64,000 nt of DNA from CAIXDN01 sp964482085 (GCA_964482085.1 CAYZVS010000004.1:24000-87999); one strand, 5' to 3'. Counted from the first letter of the stretch, positions 9,561-17,790 are shown. The notes: generated from the sequence alone by a model not told the origin. Made by a program: numbers and translations.

Positions 9561-9597
9561 TCTCTACTCCGTTCCATGCATTTTAATATCTGTCAAT
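9561..9597 (-). promoter_or_regulatory. Leader shared with the YraN gene
   Basis: Read on the minus strand, this stretch has TTGACAG, then TTAAAAT, then TGGAACGGAGTAGAGA immediately before the ATG. Nearly the same series precedes the YraN gene at about 17750-17786 (TTGACAG, CTTAAAAT, TTGGAACGGAGTAGGGA). GGAG gives a plausible ribosome binding site in both. The spacing of TTGACA to a -10 box is not convincing. Confidence 0.5.
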
Positions 9598-9613
9598 CCT
9601 AATCTCCGACCGT

Positions 9614-9706
9614 AACCCCTCTAAATCTCCCCTTCTACGAAGGGAGACTTTCTACCTAATCAGAACCCCCTCCTTCGCAGAAGGGAGGGGGCAGGGGGTG
9701 GGTTAT
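9614..9706 (+). repeat. Double-hairpin REP-like repeat, copy 2
   Basis: About 93 bp in direct orientation to copy 1. It begins aacccctctaaatctcc, has the same first hairpin (CTCCCC-TTC around TAC with GAAGGGAG), a slightly longer middle, and a second hairpin with a longer GC arm (CCCCCTCCTTC/GAAGGGAGGGGG). It ends ggtgggttat where copy 1 ends ggtggattat. Confidence 0.85.
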
Positions 9707-9712
9707 AACAAA

Positions 9713-9740
9713 ACAAACACCGCCCGAAGGCGGTGTTTGT
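9713..9740 (-). terminator. Rho-independent terminator of the large surface-protein gene
   Basis: A 12-bp stem with a CGAA tetraloop (centre CACCGCC CGAA GGCGGTG). On the minus strand it is followed by a T-rich run (tgttttgtt) 24 nt after the stop codon of the surface protein. It also has T's on the plus strand and could work both ways. Confidence 0.85.
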
Positions 9741-9763
9741 TTTTACCTGACTGACGCTAGGGA

Positions 9764-12700
9764 TTAGCGGGTCAAGGTCTGGGTCTGTGTGAGGTCTTCG
9801 ACGTAGACATCGTTTGTCCAGTCAAATGAGCTACCCGGAGCCGCAAAGGTGTGCGGAACTTCCGAGAAGTCAGACCATACGAAGGAACCTGGCTGTTCAG
9901 CCGTACCATCGTTGTTCGTATCGAGGTTGATACCAGGGCTGGCGAGACCAGGGTTGGTCAAACCAGTACCAGCAATCGAACCAACTACGAGGTAACCCGT
10001 TGTTACCGTACCAGCGAGGTTGCGGGTAGGAGCAACGCTGACAGTATTGCCAGCGACCGAACCGGCTGGGGTGGCGTACAAGGTGTACACGTTACCCGAA
10101 CCAGAAATCGTCTCTTCATTAGTGAAGGTCACAACGATGCGACCCGTCAATGTAGCAGCGAGAATCGAACCCGACTCGATGTTAGCACCGGCGTCATCTT
10201 CGACGGAGTAGTCACCGAGGTTAAGGTCCGTGGAACCCTTACGAACGCGGAAGTTCGTGAGAGAAATGGAACCGGTCTTCGAGAAGTCAAAGCTGATCTT
10301 CTTGAGAGCGACCGAGCCAGCGCTGTCAGCAGAAACCTGCATGCGGTACAAATCCTGTGAAGTACCGTCGGCAAGCGTCGTGGTTGAAAGCGTCTGACGC
10401 GTAGCAGTTGGCTTGGACTTGCGGATGACAAACGAGTTGCCAACCGTCGGGGAACCGGTCGAGTAGACAAGGTCACCGGAAGCAAGACCAACAGCGCGAA
10501 CATTGAATTTGCCTGCGTAGTCAGCGCTCCAGTTACCTGAAGTCAAACCAGCACCAAGACCAAGTTGGACCTGGTTACCGGAACGGACGACACCGGAGGT
10601 GGCACCCGAAACCGAGGAGGAAGACTGGACGTTATTAATCTTAGCCCAAAGCTGGAATGTTACAGAACCGTCCTTTGGAACCATGATCGGAGCAGACGTC
10701 AGATCCACGTCCTTGTTGCGCAAAGCGCCGGACGAGAAAATGTCGGAGCCAGCGACCACACCATCCTTCGCGACAGCAATCATCGTGAAGTTGGCTGCAT
10801 CACCCGTCGAAGTGACGTTGATGCGCTCAATGTTCATGGCTTCGAACTGAGCCGTAGCCTTGAATTGAGCGAGGTTCTGCCATGTGTCACCACCGGCGAC
10901 GAGAATCGTCGACTGGCGGAGGTTATCTGCAGCAACAGTAAGCGTACCGCCGTTCTTGACCGTTTGGACCAAGACCGGAGAAACACCTGCGTTGGCGATG
11001 ACGTTAGCACTCAACGTTGGGGTTACCGTGTTGGAGTCCTGGTCATCAGCCGTGACATCGTTCGCAGAAGCGATACCGACAGCAAACTTGTCTTCAGGGC
11101 CACCGATAACGGAGTCGGCAGTACACTTAACAACAAGGGTCTTAGATGAACCGGCAGGGATCGAAGCATTCACGTTCGTGATGTTCAATGCACCTGTGGT
11201 GACATCTGGGGACTGTGCGTTACCAAGCTGAGTCGATCCGTCGAAAAGGGCACACGAGGTGACCACGTTTCGCAAATCGCTGCCGATAAAGCTGGCTGGG
11301 GCGGTGGAATCACCAGTACCCGTAAGCTTGACCGAGCGGATCAAGATCTGACTCTGGGAGCCAGCCGTGAACACAAAGCCAGCGGAAGCGATGTTCTGCT
11401 CCTTCTTAACAGCCGTACCGGCTGTTGGGGAAGCAGCGAGAGCGACCGAGAGGTTCGATGCCTTCACCGTCATCGGGTTACCCGCGATGGTGGTGTTCGG
11501 AACAATTTCCGAAGCTGGCAAGAATTCACCCGTGTCAACAATACGAATATCTGAAGTTCCATACAACGAACCGCCAGGACCCATCGTTACACGGTACTGG
11601 TTGACGCCAGAGCCAGAGAATTGGCCATTGATGTCATCAGCACTGTTTGTGAGGTCAGTCGTGAACGCGAGGTTCAAGGTCTGGCCTGCACTGACGTTGA
11701 ACGAGTCATTGAAGGTAAGCGTTCCGGAGTTGCTCGAGCTGGAAACAAGAGCCGTCGGCAACGAGATAGGACCCATAACGGTCGCACCTGTGTCGAGGTT
11801 CTTGATCTTAAGGTCGCGGAAGTACTCTGTACCTGCGGAACCCTTTACCAACGCGTTCGGGGTAAGACCAGCGAGCGAGAACGTCATCTTGCGGATTTCG
11901 AGCATGCTGTCCGAAGCCGTGATGGCGAACTTGAACATAGGAACATCTTGGGCACCCTTGGCTACGTCAGATGTCGCAGGACCGTTGAAGGTCGTTGTGA
12001 ACTGACCGCCCTTGGTTGTGACCAAGCTGAAGTTTGTGCTTGCACCATCAAACGAACCGTTACACGGGGATGTCGTGTCAATACAGACGCGAGCACCGGT
12101 ACCGAATTCTGTGTCGATAGCGTAGACATCCGTCGAGTACTCGACGTAGGTCTTAATCGTGCGACCCGAGCGGCCAGCAACGGAAGCAACCAAGGAGAAG
12201 ACACGCGTTGTGCCGTCGGTAACGAGATAAGCTGGGTTGAAGTTCAACACAATCTTATCACCTGCAAGCGATGGGGTCATCGCAACAAGCGTCGTACCTT
12301 GATAGAGCTTCAAGTTGGTGAGGTCGGAGTTCGAGATGTCACCTGTCTGAAGAAGAGTCACGCGACGGACTTCAATGTCGTTACCTTGTGCAACGAGCTT
12401 GAAGTTGGCGATTTCAGCTTCAGAGGCGCCAATCTGCGGATCGGTTGGAGTCGTACCCTTCTGAACGTCGAGGCGGGAAGCCGTCGTCGTACCGATGGTA
12501 AAGACATTACCGCGGACCGGGAAAGAACCCGTAACCGTGGCACCCGTACCGGCCAAGACGACGGAAGCAGCGTCCGAAATTTCGAACGAGTGCTGACCGC
12601 CAGCTGTGACGCCGGAGTTCGTGTCACCGACAACCAAGACCGAGTAGGTCTGACCGGCGGCGATCGAGATGTTCAAACCGTTGAATTGAACCATGTTGGT

Positions 12701-13636
12701 CGACGAGTTGATCGTGCGGCCAGTGGTCAAACGCGTACCGTCAGCCTTGTACAGGTAGACGTTGGCGAAATCAGAGGAAGCACCGACGCCAACGCGGCGG
12801 ACGGTAAGACCTGTGATAAGAGCGCCAGCAGCACCGGCCGTCAAGTTGTACTTGGCGAGCATGATGCTTGAAGCGCCTTGCGGAACGTTCTGTCCTGCTG
12901 GCGTGTCGGAAGCAAGAGTAACCGAGGTTGAGCCACCAACCATGGTCGTACCAGGGTTGATAACGTTAGCCAAGACATCTTCGCGACCCGTTACATCAGC
13001 ACCGTTCGGATACGAGATCGTCGTGGTGATGACATACATTGGGTTGAAGTTGTTGGCCGTGAAAGCAGGGTCAACAAGCTTGCGCTTCATACCACCCCAA
13101 ATGACGTAGCGGCTAGAGTCACCAACGTAGGTGATAACCGTACCTTCTGGGTGCATGGCCGAAGAAATCGACGCACCAATGGAGTAGTTAACGAAGAAAC
13201 CATCCGGGACGTCGACAACGCGCGAGGCCCATGAGGAGCCGTAAAGCGAGATAGCGAGAGCCTCGGACTCGACCCAGTGAAGAACACCGTTTGGGGAAAC
13301 AGCGTACACCTTAGGATCGGTCGTGATTTTCACGAGGTTGGTACCTGGGCGAATGGTGACGTTGCCACCAATCGGGTACGAAGCGAGCTCCGAGTCCGAA
13401 ATGGTCTGGACGGAATTGAAGTTCATGTACCACGAGAAGTATGTCTTCTCGTTAGGGAAAACGTAGCGCTTCATGTCGCTGGCAAAGTAGTAGACAGCAG
13501 GACCGGAAGCCTTGATGAGCTGACCAGGCGACGCGGCGGATGCCATGCTAGGAACAGCAAGCAATCCGGCACCGACGGACCAAGTGATGGTCGTCAGAGC
13601 AACGAAGCTGGAGAAAATTTTCTTGAGAATATTCAT
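9764..13636 (-). CDS. Very large secreted beta-repeat surface protein (S-layer-like)
   Basis: 1290 aa. The ATG at 13636 gives a signal peptide (MNILKKIFSSFVALTTITW, cleavage near ASAAS) with AAAGGA 8 nt upstream; the frame continues 28 codons further but without a signal. Residues 45-158 form a module (YYFASDMKRYVFPN ... PIGGNVTIRPGTNLVK ... DGFFVNYSIG) that recurs in the beta-helix protein at 31.1-34.6 kb. The rest is about six to seven beta-sandwich-like repeats of 110-140 residues, each with a core like IEVRRVTLLQTGD, IEIRKMTF or ILIRSVKLTGTGD. No C-terminal anchor or sorting signal is visible. Codon use is more GC-rich and uniform than in the neighbours, as in highly expressed genes. It is probably a main cell-surface protein; S-layer identity is inference. 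Confidence 0.85.
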   Translation of the reverse strand: MNILKKIFSSFVALTTITWSVGAGLLAVPSMASAASPGQLIKASGPAVYYFASDMKRYVFPNEKTYFSWYMNFNSVQTISDSELASYPIGGNVTIRPGTNLVKITTDPKVYAVSPNGVLHWVESEALAISLYGSSWASRVVDVPDGFFVNYSIGASISSAMHPEGTVITYVGDSSRYVIWGGMKRKLVDPAFTANNFNPMYVITTTISYPNGADVTGREDVLANVINPGTTMVGGSTSVTLASDTPAGQNVPQGASSIMLAKYNLTAGAAGALITGLTVRRVGVGASSDFANVYLYKADGTRLTTGRTINSSTNMVQFNGLNISIAAGQTYSVLVVGDTNSGVTAGGQHSFEISDAASVVLAGTGATVTGSFPVRGNVFTIGTTTASRLDVQKGTTPTDPQIGASEAEIANFKLVAQGNDIEVRRVTLLQTGDISNSDLTNLKLYQGTTLVAMTPSLAGDKIVLNFNPAYLVTDGTTRVFSLVASVAGRSGRTIKTYVEYSTDVYAIDTEFGTGARVCIDTTSPCNGSFDGASTNFSLVTTKGGQFTTTFNGPATSDVAKGAQDVPMFKFAITASDSMLEIRKMTFSLAGLTPNALVKGSAGTEYFRDLKIKNLDTGATVMGPISLPTALVSSSSNSGTLTFNDSFNVSAGQTLNLAFTTDLTNSADDINGQFSGSGVNQYRVTMGPGGSLYGTSDIRIVDTGEFLPASEIVPNTTIAGNPMTVKASNLSVALAASPTAGTAVKKEQNIASAGFVFTAGSQSQILIRSVKLTGTGDSTAPASFIGSDLRNVVTSCALFDGSTQLGNAQSPDVTTGALNITNVNASIPAGSSKTLVVKCTADSVIGGPEDKFAVGIASANDVTADDQDSNTVTPTLSANVIANAGVSPVLVQTVKNGGTLTVAADNLRQSTILVAGGDTWQNLAQFKATAQFEAMNIERINVTSTGDAANFTMIAVAKDGVVAGSDIFSSGALRNKDVDLTSAPIMVPKDGSVTFQLWAKINNVQSSSSVSGATSGVVRSGNQVQLGLGAGLTSGNWSADYAGKFNVRAVGLASGDLVYSTGSPTVGNSFVIRKSKPTATRQTLSTTTLADGTSQDLYRMQVSADSAGSVALKKISFDFSKTGSISLTNFRVRKGSTDLNLGDYSVEDDAGANIESGSILAATLTGRIVVTFTNEETISGSGNVYTLYATPAGSVAGNTVSVAPTRNLAGTVTTGYLVVGSIAGTGLTNPGLASPGINLDTNNDGTAEQPGSFVWSDFSEVPHTFAAPGSSFDWTNDVYVEDLTQTQTLTR

Positions 13637-13890
13637 AGTTAGAATCCTTTGCAGGATTCGAGGCCCTTTAGATCCGTGCGAATCGTTTAGGGCGTGATGA
13701 GTAGTTACGACTCCAGTCACTCTGACGCTAATCAGAGGTCGACCTTGACGCCGGAGTGGGTATATTTCGAGCGCGAGCGAAAGGGGTCACCACATCTTTC
13801 GATGAGGTTCTCCCGCTCGTCAGGACGGCACTACGACGGAGTCGCAGGGTCGCCCTGTTGTGGCGGAAGAACAGACCAGCTCGCATTTCC
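13637..13890 (-). promoter_or_regulatory. Long structured leader region of the surface-protein gene
   Basis: 254 bp without a gene. On the minus strand it holds a hairpin CTCTGA-TTAGCG-TCAGAG and, just before the start codon, GAATCC-TGCAAA-GGATTC. The loop and 3' arm of the latter contain the ribosome binding site AAAGGA, so it could modulate initiation or stabilise the message. I did not find a convincing promoter pair. No known riboswitch was recognised. Confidence 0.5.
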
Positions 13891-15060
13891 TTACGGTGGA
13901 CTTGTCGTGCTTGTTGCGGTGGATGATGCTTCGGGAGCTGTCGCCGGAGTCGAGCTTGTTATGACGGGAAATGGAATAGGAATATTTGATTGCGTACTGG
14001 AGGCAACTAAAAGATCCGCAGCCGTTTCCGCCTGCGCTGCGGCCTTGGAAGCTTCCAAAAGCTTACCTGAAACCTCACTTAATTTATTAGCATTCAAAAG
14101 AGTACGAGCTTCCTGCAACGTCGTGCTCGCGGCATTGAATTGTCCAACAGTTGTGCTTGTCATTCCTTGCAATAGGTTAGACCCCGTACCAGTTGCTTGT
14201 AATTGATTGGAGATATTACTGGAATCGCTTATCGAGCGCAACTTATCCTCCGAGTCCGTAAGACTCGCCGTAATACGATCAACTTTATTTGTAATCGATT
14301 GACGTACGTCTGCCTCACTCACAATCCACTCGGTATCCGGATTCGTGCTCGCCTCAAGCAAAGCCTCGACTGCCGTAACACCTGTATGAACAGCCGCGAC
14401 CTCTGCCTCGGCGATACTCGACTTCACTTCCGGTGAAGCTTCATTCTTCACCAACTGTAAATTCTGAATAATTTGCGCGCTAGCCTTGTCGACAATTTTA
14501 ACCGCTTCTGCGCCACCTTTTGTTTGCTCGGCACGAACTTCCGTAACCTGCAATTTCACGGTGTTCAAATCACGCTTCAGATCTTCTGCAGCCTGCTTCA
14601 AACGCACCTGCTGCTCCGGAGCAGGCGTTGCAGCGATCTTTTGGATTTCTTCAACGCGTCGATCCACGAACGAAGACTTGAGCACCAAACGCTCAGCCTT
14701 ACCGGATGTAAAAGCTAAACGCGTCTGCTCGGTTGCAATTTTAATCGGATAAAGAAAATCTCCCGGAAGCGATCGGTCGGAAGCGGAAACGCTTGCAATT
14801 GATCCGCCAAGCACCGTGATCATCACGGACAAAATCGCAAGAGCCGGCGCACGCATCAAATTTGTCAAACGCGGCGGAACCAAAAGTCGCATTGCAGAAC
14901 GCGCACGCACAGGCATGGCTGCCGGTTGCGTTGGAAGCGTATTACGGACCTGAAGTAAAAGGTGCTCACGCGTACGAGCAACAAACGCCTGATCAGGTAC
15001 GATAACACGCTCCGTCGTTCTGACGGATTGCAGCTTTCGCATCAAATCACGTTTGGTCAT
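13891..15060 (-). CDS. DUF5667 membrane protein, likely sigma-factor partner
   Basis: 389 aa. A basic cytosolic N-terminus of about 65 residues is followed by one membrane segment (ALAILSVMITVLGGSIASVSA) and then the DUF5667 signature DRSLPGDFLYPIKIATEQTR. Long, charged helical stretches (repeated VDRRVEEIQKIAA-like heptads) follow, ending in a Ser/Thr/Pro-rich tail. The start lies 4 nt after the stop of the ECF sigma gene, so the two are co-expressed. DUF5667 proteins commonly follow ECF sigma genes in bacteria of this type. An anti-sigma or sensor role is inferred from this arrangement, not from a recognisable anti-sigma domain. Confidence 0.78.
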   Translation of the reverse strand: MTKRDLMRKLQSVRTTERVIVPDQAFVARTREHLLLQVRNTLPTQPAAMPVRARSAMRLLVPPRLTNLMRAPALAILSVMITVLGGSIASVSASDRSLPGDFLYPIKIATEQTRLAFTSGKAERLVLKSSFVDRRVEEIQKIAATPAPEQQVRLKQAAEDLKRDLNTVKLQVTEVRAEQTKGGAEAVKIVDKASAQIIQNLQLVKNEASPEVKSSIAEAEVAAVHTGVTAVEALLEASTNPDTEWIVSEADVRQSITNKVDRITASLTDSEDKLRSISDSSNISNQLQATGTGSNLLQGMTSTTVGQFNAASTTLQEARTLLNANKLSEVSGKLLEASKAAAQAETAADLLVASSTQSNIPIPFPVITSSTPATAPEASSTATSTTSPP

Positions 15061-15064
15061 GGGT

Positions 15065-15625
15065 TTAAGTCGCGAGTTTGTCGAGTGCTTTGAGTGCCCG
15101 ATGATAGATCACGCGTACATGCCCGGGGGTCTTGTCGAGAACAAGGGCGATATCCGTAAAGCCAAGTCCGTCGATGAGCCTCAATGTCAGCACATCACGA
15201 TAATCTTCTTTCAGACGTTCAATACGTTCGAGAACAATGCGTAGATCAGTGCGAGCCTCGACCACGCGTTGTTCGCGGCCTCGATCCGAGAACTGTCCTT
15301 CAAGATAAGAAGACGTTGCAGGATCATCATTTGTTACAACTTGCTTCTGAGCCTCTGCTTTACGGTAATAATCTACAACCGAGTTTCTGGCGATTTGATA
15401 CAAAAAAGCGCGAACATTACGAATTTCCGTATTTTGTAAAATAGCGTTCCAAAAACGCAAAAACGTCTCTGACGTCACATCTTCAGCCACTTCACGCGAG
15501 GGAAGCTTTAGGTAAACGAACCGGTATATCGCAGAGATATACCGGTCGTAAAGGCTGCTAAATGCATCCGCGTCCCGCTTGGTACGAACGCGATACAGTT
15601 GGTATTGGTCGATGAGCTGGCTCAT
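15065..15625 (-). CDS. ECF-type RNA polymerase sigma factor
   Basis: 186 aa from the ATG at 15625, chosen because a strong Shine-Dalgarno GGAGGG precedes it; the frame extends to 15730 but adds a hydrophobic stretch unlike a sigma factor. Region 2 is FSSLYDRYISAIYRFVYLKL through VTSETFLRFWNAIL. Region 4 is RLKEDYRDVLTLRLIDGLGF, with the HTH IALVLDKTPGHVRVIYHRA. No extra domain is present. Promoter TTGCAA-N17-TAATAT lies upstream. It forms an operon with the DUF5667 gene and probably the surface-protein gene further down, which is a candidate target. Confidence 0.9.
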   Translation of the reverse strand: MSQLIDQYQLYRVRTKRDADAFSSLYDRYISAIYRFVYLKLPSREVAEDVTSETFLRFWNAILQNTEIRNVRAFLYQIARNSVVDYYRKAEAQKQVVTNDDPATSSYLEGQFSDRGREQRVVEARTDLRIVLERIERLKEDYRDVLTLRLIDGLGFTDIALVLDKTPGHVRVIYHRALKALDKLAT

Positions 15626-15663
15626 GCGTTTCCCTCCAAAAACCACTGCTAGGAAGTTTATGA

Positions 15664-15692
15664 ATATTAGCCATAAAATAGCATTTTTGCAA
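15664..15692 (-). promoter_or_regulatory. Promoter of the ECF sigma gene
   Basis: On the minus strand: TTGCAA, 17-nt spacer, TAATAT. The expected transcript start leaves a leader of about 30 nt holding the GGAGGG ribosome binding site. Confidence 0.65.
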
Positions 15693-15743
15693 CCCTGTGG
15701 GCTATTTTTCATCCACAAAAGCCGATACAAATACTGTTTTTAA

Positions 15744-15777
15744 CTTAATTTGTCCACACTATTGTGGACAAATTAAG
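15744..15777. promoter_or_regulatory. 34-bp perfect palindrome (operator candidate)
   Basis: Two perfectly complementary 15-nt arms (CTTAATTTGTCCACA and its reverse complement) flank CTAT. There is no T-run on either side, so it is not a terminator. It lies between two divergent genes, and its right arm covers the -35 box (TGGACA, 15765-15770) of the small HTH gene's promoter. That is the position expected for an autorepressor site. Confidence 0.75.
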
Positions 15778-15793
15778 AAAAGACTGCTAATTT
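15765..15793 (+). promoter_or_regulatory. Leaderless promoter of the HTH gene
   Basis: TGGACA (15765-15770), 17-nt spacer, TAATTT (15788-15793), then six nucleotides (cttctt) and the ATG at 15800. Confidence 0.65.
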
Positions 15794-15799
15794 CTTCTT

Positions 15800-16102
15800 A
15801 TGTCAGAAAACGTAAATACAAAAGAAGAAGTCGTCCGACTCACGATCAGTGAGGCGGCCAAGCTTTTTGGTGTAAATCCCCGCACCGTCCGCCGAGCGAT
15901 ATCGGCCCAACAACTCCGATACATCGTTGTAAGAAATCGCTATAAGATTTCTTTTCCCTCGCTCGTGTCATGGTCACAAAATCAAGCAACCGTCCGCCGC
16001 AAACGTGACACGCAAGGCATCGGCCAATGGGTAGACCAATGGCGTATCCGTAATCTCAAATATTCTCCCCGAACTCCAGAAAAAACAAATCCCTCGCACT
16101 AG
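15800..16102 (+). CDS. Small helix-turn-helix DNA-binding protein
   Basis: 100 aa. Residues 11-55 form an excisionase/MerR-like HTH (LTISEAAKLFGVNPRTVRRA followed by a wing with RYIVVRNRYKISF). The basic C-terminal half (RRKRDTQ, RIRNLKY) has no recognised domain. The promoter overlaps one arm of a 34-bp palindrome, so it probably represses its own transcription and perhaps that of the divergent sigma gene. It ends in a bidirectional terminator shared with the convergent glycosyltransferase gene. Which other genes it controls is unknown. Confidence 0.75.
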   Translation: MSENVNTKEEVVRLTISEAAKLFGVNPRTVRRAISAQQLRYIVVRNRYKISFPSLVSWSQNQATVRRKRDTQGIGQWVDQWRIRNLKYSPRTPEKTNPSH

Positions 16103-16119
16103 GCGAGGGATTTGTTTTT
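16086..16119. terminator. Bidirectional terminator between convergent genes
   Basis: A 12-bp stem (CAAATCCCTCGC with GCGAGGGATTTG) around a 5-nt loop, followed by five or more T's on both strands. It overlaps the 3' ends of the HTH gene and the GT4 gene. Confidence 0.85.
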
Positions 16120-17293
16120 AAATCGTGGCTGCAAGAACGGGACGACTCACAAGTTCCGTATGTCCATTCAATGTCATTTGATACACACGAATCATGTCAT
16201 CAAGACGATCATCCACATGGTGAATGCGTGCCACATACGCATGAGCACGCGAACCCATTTCAAGGCGTTGCGTCTTGGATTGACTAGCAAGTTCAATCAA
16301 TGCATCTGCGAGCGCGTTCACATCACGCGATGGAACGGCTTTCATATGGCCGCCAGTCGCTTCACAATTGCCTGGAATATCGGTCGCGATAATCGCACGA
16401 CGATACTGACAAGCCTCTACCACAGCAAGAGAAAGCCCTTCACTCGCCGTTGGAAATACATGTGCCAAAGCCTGTGCCTGCAAAGCAGCTAATTCTCGAC
16501 CGGTTTTTTCACCGAGCATCAAAACACCCTTTGTGCGTGCGGCGAGTCCACAAAGCCAAGTCGCATAACGATCTGTCCAAGAAGCTCCACCCACAAGTAC
16601 AAGCGGACGATCGGTAAAGAGATCCGGACGTGCTTTTCTTGCAAGTCCATAAGCATCAATCAATACATGTGCCTGTTTATCCGGAATCAAACGACCAACA
16701 AACAAGAAATATCTGTCAGACTGTAATCCATTCGCCTCTAAAGCACCCGTGTCACAAATAGGCTCTGGCTCCGGGATTGGATGTGAAACGTACACGGTTT
16801 GCGTACCATACGTTTCCAAACAATAACGCGCCAAAGTTTCAGACACGGCAATCGTACGATGACTCGCCTGGCAAGCAAGCCATTCACCAACACGAAAAGC
16901 AAATTTAGCAAAACCACCCCATTTAGCCAGGACGCGATCAATACAGTGAAAGGTAACAATAACCTTAGCCTTAGGCATGATCATGCGCGCAAACGGCGTA
17001 AGCAAAGCAATACCCGTTCCATGCAAATGCACAATTTCAGGCTTGAGCGAGCGGGCCTTCCAAAGCGCGGTAACACCATGCGTAATCGCATCCAAATGCT
17101 TGGTGCGAATACCCGTGGTAATCACCTGCTCAATGTTATGCGGTGCACGGCTTCCACCCACATACCAAGCACGTCCAAAAACGACCACGCGATGTCCGCG
17201 CGATACAAGTCCTTGCGCCAATGTTTCCACATGGCGCTCGATACCGCCGGAGCGAGCCGGCAAGCCTTTTTGGCCGATCATGACAATGGTCAT
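16118..17293 (-). CDS. GT4 family glycosyltransferase
   Basis: 391 aa from the ATG at 17293 (MTIVMIGQKGLPARSGGIER). The 21 codons upstream in frame lack family similarity, and candidate -10 boxes (TATTAT/TATATT) lie 10-12 nt before this ATG. The GIERHVE loop and the EX7E motif EGLSLAVVEACQ are present, with FVGRLIPDKQAHVLIDAY in the donor half. The N-terminal GQKGLPARSGGIERHVE pattern is typical of GT4 enzymes related to rhamnosyl and galactosyl transferases of capsule pathways. It stands alone, away from the left-hand glycan cluster, but probably contributes to the same surface polysaccharide. Confidence 0.86.
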   Translation of the reverse strand: MTIVMIGQKGLPARSGGIERHVETLAQGLVSRGHRVVVFGRAWYVGGSRAPHNIEQVITTGIRTKHLDAITHGVTALWKARSLKPEIVHLHGTGIALLTPFARMIMPKAKVIVTFHCIDRVLAKWGGFAKFAFRVGEWLACQASHRTIAVSETLARYCLETYGTQTVYVSHPIPEPEPICDTGALEANGLQSDRYFLFVGRLIPDKQAHVLIDAYGLARKARPDLFTDRPLVLVGGASWTDRYATWLCGLAARTKGVLMLGEKTGRELAALQAQALAHVFPTASEGLSLAVVEACQYRRAIIATDIPGNCEATGGHMKAVPSRDVNALADALIELASQSKTQRLEMGSRAHAYVARIHHVDDRLDDMIRVYQMTLNGHTELVSRPVLAATI

Positions 17294-17392
17294 ACGTGTA
17301 TTGATAATATAGGTAAGGGAACCGTCATTTATAACAAAAAAATCACATTTTGTCAATGCTTCGATAATACTATTTAGCCAACATTAGCCAAA

Positions 17393-17749
17393 TTATAAAA
17401 TACGCTCTATCCATACAATGCTCGGCTCGGCCTCATACGGCGCTAAAATAGCGATAGCATCTGCCTGATAGCATTCTGGAGGCTGTTTTTGGCTCTTAAT
17501 CCAGCATTCAATAGCTCGAGAAAGGTGCTTCAATTTTGTCCAAGTGATCGAGGCTTCCGGATACCCATAATCCAAAGATCGACGAAGTTTCACCTCAATA
17601 AAACGAATTTCCCCATCGCGCGAGACAATCAAGTCAATCTCACCTAATCGGCAATTCCAATTCCTTTCGATAACACAAAATCCACGCTCCTCAAGAAACT
17701 TGGCGGCCATCGCCTCCCCTCTTTGCCCATGTATTTTTCTAGAATCCAC
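17393..17749 (-). CDS. YraN family (UPF0102) nuclease-fold protein
   Basis: 118 aa, standard length for YraN. The family core is GQRGEAMAAKFLEERGF, then LGEIDLIVSRDG and FIEVKLRRS, a PD-(D/E)XK-type active-site arrangement. The start is probably GTG at 17749 behind GGAG in a leader nearly identical to that of the DUF559 gene at 9.2 kb. YraN proteins often sit near ribosomal or RNase HII genes and have been linked to DNA processing, but the function is not settled. Nothing here refines it. Confidence 0.88.
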   Translation of the reverse strand: MDSRKIHGQRGEAMAAKFLEERGFCVIERNWNCRLGEIDLIVSRDGEIRFIEVKLRRSLDYGYPEASITWTKLKHLSRAIECWIKSQKQPPECYQADAIAILAPYEAEPSIVWIERIL

Positions 17750-17790
17750 TCCCTACTCCGTTCCAAATTTTAAGTGAACTGTCAATACGT

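Noticed and set aside
11621..12871. 416-codon open frame on the plus strand inside the surface-protein gene
   Set aside because: It is antisense to the 1290-aa protein, rich in Arg/Thr/Val of no recognisable pattern, and produced by that gene's biased codon use. Similar long shadows at 10565-11149 and 59733-60317 were rejected for the same reason.
15744..15777. Terminator for the HTH or sigma region
   Set aside because: No T-run follows the palindrome on either strand and it lies between divergent starts, so it does not end a transcript.
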